In this document: one piece after another, positions 1 through 11,151 of the stretch
How the letters are laid out: each line of letters opens with the position of its first letter
How positions within the stretch are numbered: position 1 is the first letter of the stretch
Assembly: GCA_023079485.1 (NCBI GenBank)
Contig: CM041083.1
Span: 110,773,554 to 110,837,553, forward strand
Length of the DNA stretch: 64,000 nt
Direction: 5' to 3'
DNA from: Archilochus colubris
Taxonomy: Eukaryota; Chordata; Aves; Apodiformes; Trochilidae
The notes under the pieces: model-generated
The model's database searches: none
Told to the model about the DNA's origin: nothing
Seen by the model: the letters and a program-made list of their open reading frames with translations, nothing else
Translations under genes and position numbers: made by a program

Positions 1-707
1 TTCCAAGCACTTTGAACAGAAGTATCAAATGGAAATAAATTGTCATGTGAAATTCACAACCAAATTGCCTTTAATTTATTTAGTCTGTTTGGCATAAGGA
101 GCAGACTGGCAGTACCAGCCCTGCAGTCTCCCGGAATCTTACACATCCAAAACTTTGCTTTTGCTGAGATATGCAATTTATCTTTTATTACATTTGAATA
201 ACTAATGCCATTTTATCCCTGTTTTCTTGAGAAATATTCGGCAGTCTTGTCCTTCAGAAACTCAAAGAAAATAGTAGGAATTGCATAAGTGCTCATCTCT
301 GAGCAGAACAGTGGCGTGCAGATGAAATGTATCATGCAGATGTCCCGATTAGGATGAGATCAACACTGCTATTAATTGTTATAATTACAGATATCTTACA
401 GCCCAAGGACTTTATCATCTGACCAAATAATTCAGAAGGACTCTGGTCATGCTTTCAGGTGTTTCTGAGTTCTGTCTGTACAGAGGGGGACAGTATTCAG
501 TCATGGGCTGCTTGCATGTACCCTGTCCAGTCCTGCCTTGCCTGTCCAGATCTCTACCACCATGGCAGACTTTCCAGGGAGATTCTGGATGACATAAGCA
601 ACCTTTGTTTTGCCCCTGCTTCTTTCATTCCTTGACATTAAAAAACACAGACAAATAGGGCAGAAATATATGTGCTTGTCATTAGGCTGTGCAACTCCTC
701 CCACAAT

Positions 708-1062
708 CTCTCCTCTCCTCTCCTCTCCTCTCCTCTCCTCTCCTCTCCTCTCCTCTCCTCTCCTCTCCTCTCCTCTCCTCTCCTCTCCTCTCCTCTCCTC
801 TCCTCTCCCCTCTCCTCCTCTCCTCTCCTCTCCTCTCCTCTCCTCTCCTCTCCTCTCTCCTCTCCTCTCCTCTCCCCTCTCCTCTCCTCTCCTCTCCTCT
901 CCTCCTCTCCTCTCCTCTCCTCTCCTCTCCTCCTCCCTCTCCTCTCTCTCCTCTCCTCTCTCTCTCTCCTCTCCTCTCCTCTCCTCTCCTCTCCTCTCCT
1001 CTCCTCTCCTCTCCTCTCCTCTCCTCTCCTCTCCTCTCCTCTCCTCTCCTCTCCTCTCCTCT
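708..1062 (+). repeat. (CTCCT)n pentanucleotide array, 355 bp
   Basis: The plus strand is almost pure CTCCT repeats, about 70 units, with interruptions (for example CCCCTCTCC near 806-812 and 873-878, and CTCTCTC runs near 941-968). The ERG sense strand is therefore pure purine GGAGA. This causes the overlapping open frames rich in Ser/Leu/Pro or Glu/Arg/Gly in every phase; none is a gene. Such polypurine/polypyrimidine mirror repeats can form triplex DNA and are length-variable. Confidence 0.97.
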
Positions 1063-2967
1063 GACAGGGATGTGTGACACTGTGTTTTCACTTGGTGGCA
1101 CTTGAAGCCCTAAATATATTTGATACAAATTTAGTACTGTGAGAAAACTGTCTTGCCTTTAACTCAACACATCATATATAAAGCTTTCTGACTACGCCCT
1201 CTCCATTAAAAGAAAAACCCAGTTATCAGCATTCCTTGAAATAGCACAGAATTCCAGATTCATTTTTAGTTCATTATGGTGGCTTGATAAACATGTTGCT
1301 ATCCCAGATAAGCAGCTCTGTTCTTATTCATTAGATACTGGTACAACATGTCCTTATCTTGGGCAGATCTTTGATGGGAATGCTCTTGTTTGATGACCAC
1401 GTAGACAAACCCATATTAGGTCTTCCTGAGCTTCTGATAGCTTCATTGTATTACTTTCAGCTTGGTGAAACCTCATGTTCTGATGTAAAGGTGACTGAAG
1501 AAAAATGCCTTTGTCACTGCAGTTCATCGCAGGCCCTGCTCATTTCCTATTTTCTATTGTAATGCCTTAACAATGGCAATACTTAATTACTTTCACCACA
1601 ATTGGATCCCAGGATCTGGCTAATTCCCATTCAACATTATTTATTCCCCCTCTTCATTTTTGACCTTTCTCATACTGTGCAGTGATGGTCCCCGGGGCCT
1701 ACAGTTGCTCTCACATAAAGGGTGTTTTTTTACATCAAAGTTTCCTTGCAGTTTAGCTGAAATGTGTCATTTAACACATTAAAAGGAAAGACATGAAATA
1801 GGCCAACAAAAATGTTTCTGAACAGAAAACTGAATTTCTGCAGAAAACCTTTTTCTGCTTTCTGATTGAAAACCCTGACTTTAAAGATGCTTGTTAAATT
1901 TAAATTGTAAAAAGATAAAATAAAATGAGTTTGTTGTAGGAAATGTTCAGTTGAGATACACCAGTTTACACAGAAGAATACGAGAATCTGAATTACAACT
2001 CCCACAAGGAATTGTATCAACACAGGGAGATGCTTTTAAAATTGACATAAACCCTTTTGTTTTGCAGATGTCATACTAAAATAGATTTGTATGGAAATGA
2101 TGAAATTGAGAACTTTAGTATTTCTGATAGGTGATTTTTTTAGAACTTTGTATTTCAGAGAAAAACTAGTGTTATTTTTCCATCACAATTTAGGATGAAA
2201 CAAATATTGATGTCACAGAATCCTCATGAAATTTTAAAAAAATCCATTTTTCGTTCAAATCCAGTGGAAACATACCCAGAAAATGGTATTACTTCACAGC
2301 AGACTCATTCTAGTCTTTGCCTGAAAGACTCTCAATTTCCTGCAGTACACTGAGGTCCCTCTGGTCTTACGTTACATGTTAATTTTTTTTTTGTAAACTA
2401 CTGAGAGATTCAGGAGTCCAGCTTTACATTGCATGGTTGGCAATTTTTTCTGTAGCTATGCTTTGTCTTCTCATCCATATTCATGTCCAGATTCCTCCAC
2501 GTCATTCAAAGCTCCTGGGTGCTACTAAAACCTGTGACCACAAGGGCCACAGTATGCTTTACTGTTTTATGAAAAGGCCTAATTGTTTTTTAGTATTCTT
2601 TCTTTTAATACTGAGATGAGGCATATACTTTGTGAGACTCTCTATTTTTAGTAATTATATCATGTTTCTTCATCCTCAGACCCTGAGTTGAATAATTTCA
2701 AACTTTTCTATCTTTCAACATGCTTGAAAGATTTTCCATATTCTCATGGCTTGTCCTAAGTGCCTTCTAAATCTGCAGAGAGCCTTTTTGATAAGGGATG
2801 ATTCACATAACTTTCTGTACAAGGCCACACTGCTGATTTATTTAATGGCACAGTCAGCCTTCCCATATGATCCTCCACTATGTTTCTTCATTTGTTTACT
2901 TTCCCCCCCCCCACTGACTTTGTCCAGCAACTAGAGCTGTGGATTTCATTAGGTCATAAATAAAGAT

Positions 2968-3120
2968 CATGGAATCAAAGAATCACAGAATGGTTTGTGT
3001 TGAAAGGGACTTTAAAGACCATCTAGTTCCAGCCCCCTTAAATGGGCTGGGACACATCCTACTAGAGCAGGTTGCTCAAAATCCCATTCAACCTTTCCTT
3101 GAATACTTCCAGGGAGAGCA
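2968..3120 (-). mobile_element. CR1 LINE fragment (3' end)
   Basis: The plus strand begins GGAATCAAAGAATCACAGAA and continues through a motif like GGGACTTTAAAGACCATC. This is the reverse complement of the conserved CR1 3' end common in birds. The element is 5'-truncated at about 3120 and therefore points to the minus strand, like ERG. No coding capacity remains. Confidence 0.88.
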
Positions 3121-4382
3121 TGTGCAATGTTTATGCTAAGTTCTTCTTTTATGAGAGAAAAGGGTTGATTTGAAATCAGTAAGATATGCAAATAACTTGT
3201 GTCTTATTTATCAACCTGTATTTTCAGCTGTTAACAAACAGCCAGTTTGTTGATCTCTAATAGGGCTTTGAGCACTAGTACAGGGACCACTTAGAGAAAT
3301 CTCTAGTTATAGGTAAAGACAAAAACATGTGCCATGTTTATGTTTTATAACAATTTTTCGTGTGTCTTTTTCTTAACTTTTAATAATTATTAGTCATGGC
3401 AGAGTATGTTAAAGCAGCCATGACTTAAGATGTCCATTATTTAGGGTTCATTACAGGTTAATTTGTCAGTTCTTGATCTGTTAAAATATTTTGTTTCTTA
3501 CAACATGCTGATTTAACTTTGATCGCAAATAGTTGTGGGACACTTTGGAAAATGTCTTATGAAAGCTGAATGACAAATATATCCAATGGTTTCCTTTCTG
3601 TTCACTAAAGCACTATTACAGCCTGACAAATGTAGCAAAATGGTTGTTTTTCTTAGAAACCGAGCAGTATAGATGTCCTCATGTAATGGTCTGGTGGCTG
3701 TTTCCTTATATTTTTAAGTTATCAATTAGCAAATCTGCAAGCATGCATATATACATGTATAGAAGTATATATAAAATAGTTACTTGTGTATACTCTCCTG
3801 GATTATATTGTAGAGTATTGATAAAAGATAGATAAAATATTTACTATCCCAAACCCCCTGTGTTTAATGACAGAATGCATCTTTTTACAAGAGCTCAGTC
3901 AATTCAAGTGTACATCCCTTCACAACACTTGGATGTATGCCTCTGGCTCAGAAATAGATTTCCTTTACATTTAGTGTTTTGCTGCAACTGCTCTTGATGT
4001 TTCAAAGTACTTTGTGCTTATTACTGGAAAACCAAATGTCCAGACTAGGCATTTTTCCAGCATCTGTAGTGGTGAAGGGTGATGGAAAGAAAATCTTTGG
4101 CTTCACAGCAATGTCCTCATCTTCTTTAATTATTCCTTTTAACCTTTCACAAACCAGCACACCCACAATATTTTAGTAAGCTTCAAACTTTTGAGAAGTA
4201 AGAAATTTCTTGTATTTTGAATTTAATTATTTAGTATTTTAAATTCACAATCATACACTGTGGGGTTTACTTGCCTCAAGCACAGATAAAAAGTACATAG
4301 CACAAGAAATATGTATCCTGTCTTTTGAGAATACTTTTTTTTCCAATATACTTCAAATCACACTATAAAAGTGGGTATCTTG

Positions 4383-4470
4383 CCTCATTTTACAGACAGA
4401 GCTGAAACACATTGAGAAATGACTGCACTGAGCCAATGCAACAGAACCAGTCAATACAGCTCTGGTCTTC
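4383..4470 (-). mobile_element. MIR-like SINE remnant
   Basis: The plus strand CCTCATTTTACAGACAGAGC, followed by CTGAAACACATTGAGAAATGACT, resembles the reverse complement of the MIR consensus core (CATTTTACAGATGAGGAAACTGAG). It is short and diverged. MIR copies are rare but present in birds. Confidence 0.35.
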
Positions 4471-4579
4471 TCATTCTCTGGTGCTTTACACACTGGACAT
4501 CATTGCTTCAAAGACAGAGATATGTGGAAGAAACAAACATTAAACTGCTCTATTCAGTCTTCTATTTACAATGATATAT

Positions 4580-4630
4580 GCATACACATATATATAATGT
4601 GTATATATATATTTATATATATATATGTAT
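4580..4630. repeat. TA/TG-rich microsatellite
   Basis: This is a run of imperfect TATATA/TGTATA units of about 50 bp, lying about 120 bases downstream, in the sense direction, of the 72-bp exon's donor. Confidence 0.85.
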
Positions 4631-4752
4631 GTTTGTATTCAAAACACAGCCTAAGATTTATGCAAAGAGAGTTGAAGGAGAAAAAGAATTAGATACTTCA
4701 AGAGATGAAATGAGTAAGATCACAGCATATAAAAGGTGATCATAGTTCGTAC

Positions 4753-4824
4753 CTGGCCTGGTAGTAATTCTTTGTGTTGCTTCTGGATAAACTGATGTAT
4801 TTGGAAAAATAAAAGTGGCACCTC
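4753..4824 (-). CDS. ERG: ERG alternative cassette exon of 72 bp
   Basis: After a pyrimidine-rich acceptor (TCTTCTTTCTCTTTAG) the minus strand completes a Gly codon, encodes GATFIFPNTSVY then PEATQRITTRP, and ends in the first base of the next codon before the donor GTACGA. The preceding Gly is split with the 81-bp exon. It is 72 bp long with phase 1 at both ends, so like its neighbour it can be skipped alone or together without breaking the frame. In human ERG the matching 72-bp exon is alternatively included and changes transcriptional activity. It covers about residues 225-248, in the central alternative domain before the ETS domain. A Thr replaces the human Ala (GGATF versus GGAAF), as in chicken. 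This is the last ERG exon found in the window. Confidence 0.94.
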
Positions 4825-6840
4825 CTAAAGAGAAAGAAGAAGACATAACACCTAAAGATTCATTTTCACAGTCCCTAAGCCCACTGATATTTTCTGTCTT
4901 GTAGTGTGTCTAAATAAAGACTATGAATAACTTTTAACTCCAAAAGCCTTTGCACCTGTGTAAATTCATTCAAATTACTGGGTAAGTGTATGTGCAAAAT
5001 CTGTGTTAAGAGAGGAGAGAGTCAAGTCTATAGTTCTACCCTCCTCACAATCTCCTTCACCTGGGCAGGTGGTTTCATCTGTCCTGAAAAAAAAATTCTT
5101 TGCCTTTTCTTTATTAGTTCTTGCCCTTCCCAATGAAGTTCATATTTTCAACAGAGACTGCAGACCTGAGCCAAAGCCTATGGGTGTCTGTGGGAATCTT
5201 CTCACAGACTTTGTTCAGCTTTGGATCAGATCCTCAAAAAATCTCATTCTCTTCCCAGAATGAAAAATTAAATACTGAGCTTGATCTAGAAAATGGCATC
5301 TCACTTATCTCAAGCACTGAAATTGCTCCAGCTATATCAATAGACTTCTAAGAACCACCTCTATCAACATGAAAAGAGCCATAAGGGTTTGTGCAATTAC
5401 TGTTAACTTCAAGAACAGGCTCCTGGCTTTTTTAGGGTCCTTTAAAAATCTCACTCCAAAGTTCACCTGCCACCAGAATACCTGATTTTCCTTATTCTTA
5501 TGATCAGCATGATATTTACACTCTCAATGACAGAAATATAGACTATCTCACTTTTGTAAAATGAATTTCAAAATATCATTGTCAGTGCACACATGTAGAA
5601 AAAGATAACACACAGAACTGCTGAAGAACACTTGCATAACTGTTTATGGAAACTGCTTGGAAAATTAGAATTTTGAAAGCCAGAGATAAAAAAGACCATT
5701 GAGTCAACCTATTTTTATAAAAGGCTTAAGGCTTATTCCAAACTCAATCAGTCAATGAATGACAAATTTTTATTGCTGTTGATGGGGACTGCAGCAGGCC
5801 TACAGCCCACAGTAGGATTTTATATAAAATGACAAGCATGCAGTCTCAGGGAGAGTTCTAAGCTAGTTAATTCCTAGCTAGGTAAACCAGTGAAAAACTA
5901 AATGAGCTACGAAAAAGGCATCACAGTCCTTTTTTTTTTTTTTTTTTTCCTTTTGCATTATTCTTTGTATTTCTTTGTATTATCTTTTTCATTTCTCTTA
6001 AAGAATTGTTATTTCTGGTCACTGTAGGTAACTAATACACTCAGGCATGATCATGCAATGTTCCAATCATCTTTAATCAGTATGTATATCACCCTATTTG
6101 TACAATTCCATGCGATCCTCTGTTGCACAACTGCTATAGCAAGATAAAATTTGTTCTGAATTATTTTCATAAATATTTTAAGTCATGTCCTGAAAGGCAG
6201 TAGCTTCTGAGGCATGTATTGTATGGTTCTCCTAACTACACTCCATACTTGCCTGGGCCAAATTAAGAGAAGTGTGAGTATTAACAAAAATCATTTTCCA
6301 TTCAGATCAGAATTAAGTGGAAATTACAACGTAAAATTTGTGAAGCTTCCAGTTCAAGTCCCATATAGCTGACATATATCTAGTTGAGATGAGTAACTGC
6401 CTGAACAGCAATTTTATTGAATTATATGATATATACTGCATGGGAGGGCAGCCAGTCCCCATTCACCAGAGCTCACAGCACTTAGACAAGTGTTAAAGTG
6501 TTTCTGAGCTCCATCAACTTTATAGGCATCATAGACATCACAATGAGACAGAAAGAGAAAAAAATTCCTCAGAGACAAGGGCTCTCAGCCTGCACTTTAT
6601 CATGTGTTAGGGACCCTATTCTCCTGTAGGACACAAGAAATTACCATTTTTGCACCATCTGGCCCTATGTGATTTTAACTTGTTTCTGTGTGTCTGTGCA
6701 TAAAACACACACACAGCAAGGAGATGATACTCTTTTCTCCCTCTTGATTTACCATTTCCCTTTTTAGCAAGCAACCCATAAAAAGGAACCCTGTGCTTTT
6801 AGAAGATGACCTATAGCAATGGGAGCAGTGCCAGCATTAC
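4825..6840 (-). other. ERG: ERG intron between the 81-bp and 72-bp exons
   Basis: This 2016-bp intron separates the two frame-neutral cassette exons. It has a T-run at about 5931-5948 on the plus strand and otherwise unremarkable AT-rich sequence. A short stretch near 5690-5725 loosely resembles a CR1 3' end but is too diverged to call. No open frame of note is present. Confidence 0.8.
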
Positions 6841-6921
6841 CTGTATTTCTAGCATGCATTAACCGTGGAGAGTTTTGTAAGGCCTTATCAACATCATCTG
6901 AAGTCAAATGTGGAAGAGGAG
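6841..6921 (-). CDS. ERG: ERG alternative cassette exon of 81 bp
   Basis: On the minus strand a strong acceptor (TTTTGTTTTGTAG) precedes CTCCTCTTCC. The exon completes a Thr codon, encodes PLPHLTSDDVDK followed by ALQNSPRLMHARNT, and ends with the first base of a Gly codon before the donor GTAATG. At 81 bp with phase 1 on both sides, skipping removes 27 residues without a frameshift. This is the ERG exon whose inclusion varies between tissues; a chicken variant lacking 27 residues here (C-1-1) was described in permanent cartilage. It lies between the PNT domain and the central region, at about residues 198-224. A different frame on the opposite strand is open across this exon but has no support. 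Identification rests on near-identity to ERG and on exact splice sites. Confidence 0.94.
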
Positions 6922-7880
6922 CTACAAAACAAAACAAAAAGCAACACCAAAATGAAAAAAAAATTGTGAATTATCTTTTTAAACCATATTTTCCCCTGAC
7001 AGGACTGCTTGAATGTGAGCCTACCGACAGTCAGTTTCAGTCTGAAGTTTGGAGGGAGGTACCTGTGCTACGTAAATTAGCTTAAACTAGGGAATTCACT
7101 AATTCAGCATTATGAATGCATAATAGTTCTGATTGATTACTGACAATGTGCGTGTGGAGAAGACTGCACCGCACTGGTGTTGCAATGCTCTTTTTTTTTT
7201 TAAACCATATTCACTTTAACTTCTTTAAACTGATGCCAACTTGCAAAATTTCTTCAAGCTTAGATAAAAGCCCTCAAGCCAGGAATTCACTAGTCCCTTC
7301 TTTCCCTTTGAAATGCTAGCCATGCACTACAAGTAATTTGCAGTTAGACTTCAGGGACTGTTCCTTTTTTCCACAAATTTACAGAACTTTCATTGAATTC
7401 AGTGAAATCTTCCTGATCCTACTCAAAATAGAGCAAAATGCTGTCAGTCCTTAGAATCATGCCTGGAATTTACTTTATGAATCAATATTTGTACTTTAAT
7501 TTAGTATTCTCATCATCAATATGGCAAGAAACAAGTATGTGACCAGAAAAAACATGAGCACTGAATCCCATATGATTTTCTTCCTAGAGTTTGTTGATGA
7601 ATATGCTGGGTTTGAATTTGATTTTTCTCTAAGATGGACATGTAGAAATATTCCCTCTTTTCTTTGATGAACATGAGAGAAAGCCAACTGAAATTAATAA
7701 CAATCATTACATCAAACTCAAAAGGCTTTTGATTAGCCTCCCTGCTATGTTCTTAAGAGCAGCAACATTTTCAGCAGACATTTGAAAACCCAGCTGGGTG
7801 TATCCACACCATTAAACCTAAAACACACATCAACCAAGACTGATTGTAGCCACTAACACAATGACAGAAAACCAGCTTAC
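6922..7880 (-). other. ERG: ERG intron between the PNT exon and the 81-bp exon
   Basis: This is the shortest complete intron seen, 959 bp. Its 3' end has a long U-rich tract directly before the 81-bp exon. TTTTTGTTTTGTTTTGTAG is the kind of tract bound by PTB, TIA1 or Hu/CELF proteins, which is of interest because that exon is regulated. Nothing else is recognised. Confidence 0.8.
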
Positions 7881-8084
7881 TCTCTCTGAGGTAGTGTAGG
7901 TGTGACAGAAGGATATCTGCATTATAGCTTGGGGTAAGTCTCTGGAAGTCATCTTTGGTCATTTTACACAGCTCCTTCCCATCGATGTTCTGGAACAACA
8001 AGATGTCTACATCTGGAAGCCCGTACTCCTTCACCGCCCATTCCAGCCACTGGCGTACATGGTCCGTGCTCCATAACGTAGGAT
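7881..8084 (-). CDS. ERG: ERG Pointed (PNT/SAM) domain exon (204 bp)
   Basis: This minus-strand exon completes an Asp codon, encodes 67 residues from PTLWSTDHVRQW to LSHLHYLRE, and ends with the first base of a Thr codon before the donor GTAAGC. It is the core of the PNT domain, a helical bundle for protein-protein contacts found in a subset of ETS factors. Diagnostic features are the HVRQWLEWAVKEYGL helix and the KELCKMTKDDFQRL segment. ERG rather than FLI1 is indicated by STDHVRQW, VDILLFQNIDG and QRLTPSYNAD. The acceptor (GATATCACCAG) has a rather weak pyrimidine tract near the AG, with a better CTCTCCCCTCTCT run 27-40 bases upstream of the exon. Size and phase match the known 204-bp exon, and the reading frame is intact. 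Confidence 0.96.
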
Positions 8085-10999
8085 CTGGTGATATCACAAA
8101 GCAGAAAATTAGGCAGAGAGGGGAGAGTGCTGATGCAGTGAACCAGTATAAAATGAACATAGAGCACAGACAAACTGGAGAGACTTTAATCCCCTGTTTC
8201 CTGGCTGTTGGAGACACACAAGGAATCACTTTGGGCTGTTGAGTGCAAGGGAGGAGGCAGTGCAAATGGTGTGAAAAACTACCAGGGAAGAGCTGTGAGC
8301 TCCAATTATTAACAGTAAGCCCTCTGCTGTTGAACCCATTCTCCCATGTAGTGCTTTTATAATTTTATTTTTTCCTCATTATTATACACAGATTAACATA
8401 AGCTCCTGTTCTCTTGCAGAGAATACATTTTAGAAATTATTTGAGAGAGCCCATTAACAGCACCATGACTCATATCTGGACGGTTTTCAGAGCACTCTGT
8501 TGAATTCATATCTTTATTCAAGTGAAATTTCTAGTCAACTCAGAAGTACTGTTTCTTGGGCTTAGTCTAAGTAAGTACTCATAGATTTGGCTAATTATTT
8601 CATGAACTAGAGTGGCTCATATTAAAAGATTCTGCACTTCTTTTCTAGACTGCTGTGTTGTACTTCTGTATATAGCATCACTTGCATGGACTTTTACTTA
8701 CTACCTGAAGTATTGGCAAAATCATGGATTAAAAATACAAGAACTAATCCAGATTTTTCAGGAAACCATAAGGCCAAATGTTTTTGGTTTTTTTAATGAA
8801 TCCTGAATTTAAACTTTGATTTCTTTTTTTGCCTCTTGACTCCTCCTTTTCTATTCCACTTATGTTCTACTTTTCCCTGTTCTTTTCACCCTGTTCTTAA
8901 CAACCTGCAGTGCACATCCTCATAATGGAAGACAGTTCCTCTCATGAAGAACTGATGATTTTTGCAGAGAAAAGAATAAATTCAAGGAGGAATGAATTCC
9001 TCAAGATTTTTTGCCTTCCAACCCAAGCAATTCTCTGATATCCTGAAGACAGAATGGAGCATGCAGAGGTCAAATGGCTGTACTCTGTCACACAAAAGTC
9101 TGTGGAATGGTTGGGATTTGAATGACAACCTAAATATCCTTTCTGTTGTTTAATTCAGTGCCATCCTCTCTTTTGACTGTTGTTCAGGGTGGTTTGAAAG
9201 AGGTGGGAACTCTGTCCATGGGCTAGGAACTACTCAGAGTCTGTCGACTGTTTGCTCACTCCCAATCATTCACACACTAAATGTTTCTTCTGGCATTTTA
9301 TGTTCCTGGAAGTCAGAATATTTAATCCTCTGGAGTTTCAGAGGGTTTCTCTGTTCTCTGAAGTATATCAAAAAACACTTAAAAGAACCCTTCCATCAGC
9401 TATGAAATATGTAGGAACCTAGAGAAATGCAACTCTGGTCAGTAAATCTACAGTCTGGATGAGATTGCATACAGCAGGGAACTCCAACTACTACATTCAG
9501 TCTGGTTTAAAGTAAAAAAAAAGCAAAACAAAAAACCACCAGGAAGTTTACCAAAAGATAATTTTAAAATTATTCTTAATTATCGTAAGTAGAAAGTTAT
9601 CATAGCTGGAAATACGTGGTCTGCTTTTTTAGTCATAAATATTGCCAGATGAACTGCAAACTGCCTCTGTGGTAGTCAAACAAAACCAAATTATTTTATC
9701 CATATATTTCTTCAAAATAGCGAGGCTGTGACTGTGACCATCTTGCTCTTTGAATGCCACTCAAATTCACCTCAAAACACATCTCCAGGAATACACTGTG
9801 AAAAAAAAAGATCTCGCTGAGCTCATCATGCAAAGGGTTACTAAAAAGCTGAAAAAAGTGCCAACCACTGAGAATATAAATATTTTAGAAGAACATTTAG
9901 AAGAACATTGTGAATTACAGTATATTCTGCTTCCAGTTAGGCAGAACACTTCATTATTCAGTGCATCCCTCTTCTGTGCTTCAAAATAGAACTGTCAATA
10001 CCACTGCAGAGGATACTGCAACATATTTGTCCACACTTAGCTTGACAAATAACTGAAATAATCACAGCTTGCAAAATTGGCCACAGTTAGTACTCTTGCA
10101 TATCTTAGCAACTGAAAAACTGTAAGAATATTAAGCAACATAGGAGTAGCAGAAATGTTTCAGACAGGCACATGTCTACTGGAGAGGAACTAGCAGCAAA
10201 ACATTCCCTTCTGGTTGCAGGTTGCAGGTGTTGTGTCTATGCTATGTGTATCCAGTGGTTTATGGACACCCACATAGGTTAATGACACTCTAATGCTTGG
10301 ACTTTGGAAATAAGCATGTTAATTATTTTGCAAACTGAGGCAATAAATCTTCCAGCAGTGTTTTATTTGGAGGACAAGGCACACAGGAGTGAATGCCTTC
10401 TTGTTCAATTAATTGCTGAATCCTCCAAGCAAGCTTGCCAAGACTAACCAAGAATTTCTCAACTGTGCTCTTAGATTGCAGTAGAGTTGTCAGTTTGCTG
10501 CTTAAAATGTTTTACACCACCCAAACTCAGGGGATAACCTAGATAAATGCTTTCCATGCACTGTTGGATTTCATAGAAGCTATTGTCTTTTTAGCATCCT
10601 GAGGGCTGGGCTGCATATTTGTCGGTATATGATGTGGTACAGTGATCCTTTCTCTCTCCCCCACACTCTGCACTCAGCTGGTCCATGGTAGTAGGAAATG
10701 TAAGAGGCTCTTCATTTTGACCACTTTAGGGTGAAATACTCCAAAAGGAACTAGAGAATTCAGACAGGATATGAGTGCTTGTAATCAGCTAGTTCTGTTT
10801 CTGAAACAAGAACAGTTTGAGAAGGTAGCTTCATTGTAGTATTTCTCAGTTTGTTCTCTTATAATCCTGGGAAATTACTGCTCTTTTCTTCCTAACTGCA
10901 TTATTTTGCCACTTTCCCCCAAATCTTCTTAAGTAATGTTAAGAGACCTAGAGGAAATGTATATTTTTTTTCTTAAAATCTTTGTAGAGAGGGTCTAAC
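8085..10999 (-). other. ERG: ERG intron between the 152-bp and PNT exons
   Basis: This 2915-bp intron has no recognisable mobile element or RNA gene. A local 13-base duplication (TTTAGAAGAACAT) lies near 9890-9910. The short open frames here look accidental. Confidence 0.8.
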
Positions 11000-11151
11000 C
11001 TGCAGGAACAATGACTCTTCGTTCATTGGTAGTCATATTTGGGGGTGGAACGTGCTTCTCTTCCATATAGTTTCCATAGTTCATCCCAACATTGTCTGAG
11101 CCGCTAACCATCTTCCCTCCTTTTGCCACGCTGCAGTCATCAGGAGAATTC
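11000..11151 (-). CDS. ERG: ERG coding exon leading into the Pointed domain (152 bp)
   Basis: On the minus strand, after an acceptor (CTTCTCTGTCTAG), the exon starts with the last base of the Arg codon begun in the 218-bp exon. It then encodes 50 residues, from [12 protein letters not shown] to NERRVIVPA, and ends with the first base of an Asp codon before the donor GTTAGA. It covers about residues 80-129 of the short isoform. The [13 protein letters not shown] segment is shared by ERG and FLI1 and immediately precedes the PNT/SAM fold; the [10 protein letters not shown] part is ERG-like and bird-like. Size and phase match the known 152-bp exon. The intron on its 5' side is about 14 kb and that on its 3' side about 2.9 kb. 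No frame damage is seen. Confidence 0.95.

Larger units (their letters stand above)
1..4752 (-). other. ERG: ERG intron after the 72-bp exon (partial)
   Basis: This is the 5' part of the intron that follows the 72-bp exon; the window ends before the next exon. I looked on the minus strand for the expected next exons (the central region and the start of the ETS domain) and did not find them. It contains the CTCCT array at 708-1062, a CR1 piece at 2968-3120, a MIR-like piece near 4383-4470 and a TA-rich microsatellite at 4580-4630. The rest is AT-rich sequence in which I recognise nothing. Confidence 0.8.

Noticed and set aside
501..1128. Several overlapping open frames of 130-196 codons on both strands
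   Set aside because: All are products of the CTCCT array, which has no stop codon in any phase; composition is only Ser/Leu/Pro or Glu/Arg/Gly.
1..4752. Search for the next ERG exons (central region and ETS domain)
   Set aside because: No minus-strand match to the expected residues was found, so these exons are taken to lie outside the window.
5690..5725. CR1-like wording (AAAAAGACCATTGAGTCAACC)
   Set aside because: Too short and without the neighbouring CR1 landmarks.
8085..8265. Open frame continuing upstream of the PNT exon
   Set aside because: This is intron; the PNT exon begins at 8084 after an AG acceptor in phase with the 152-bp exon.
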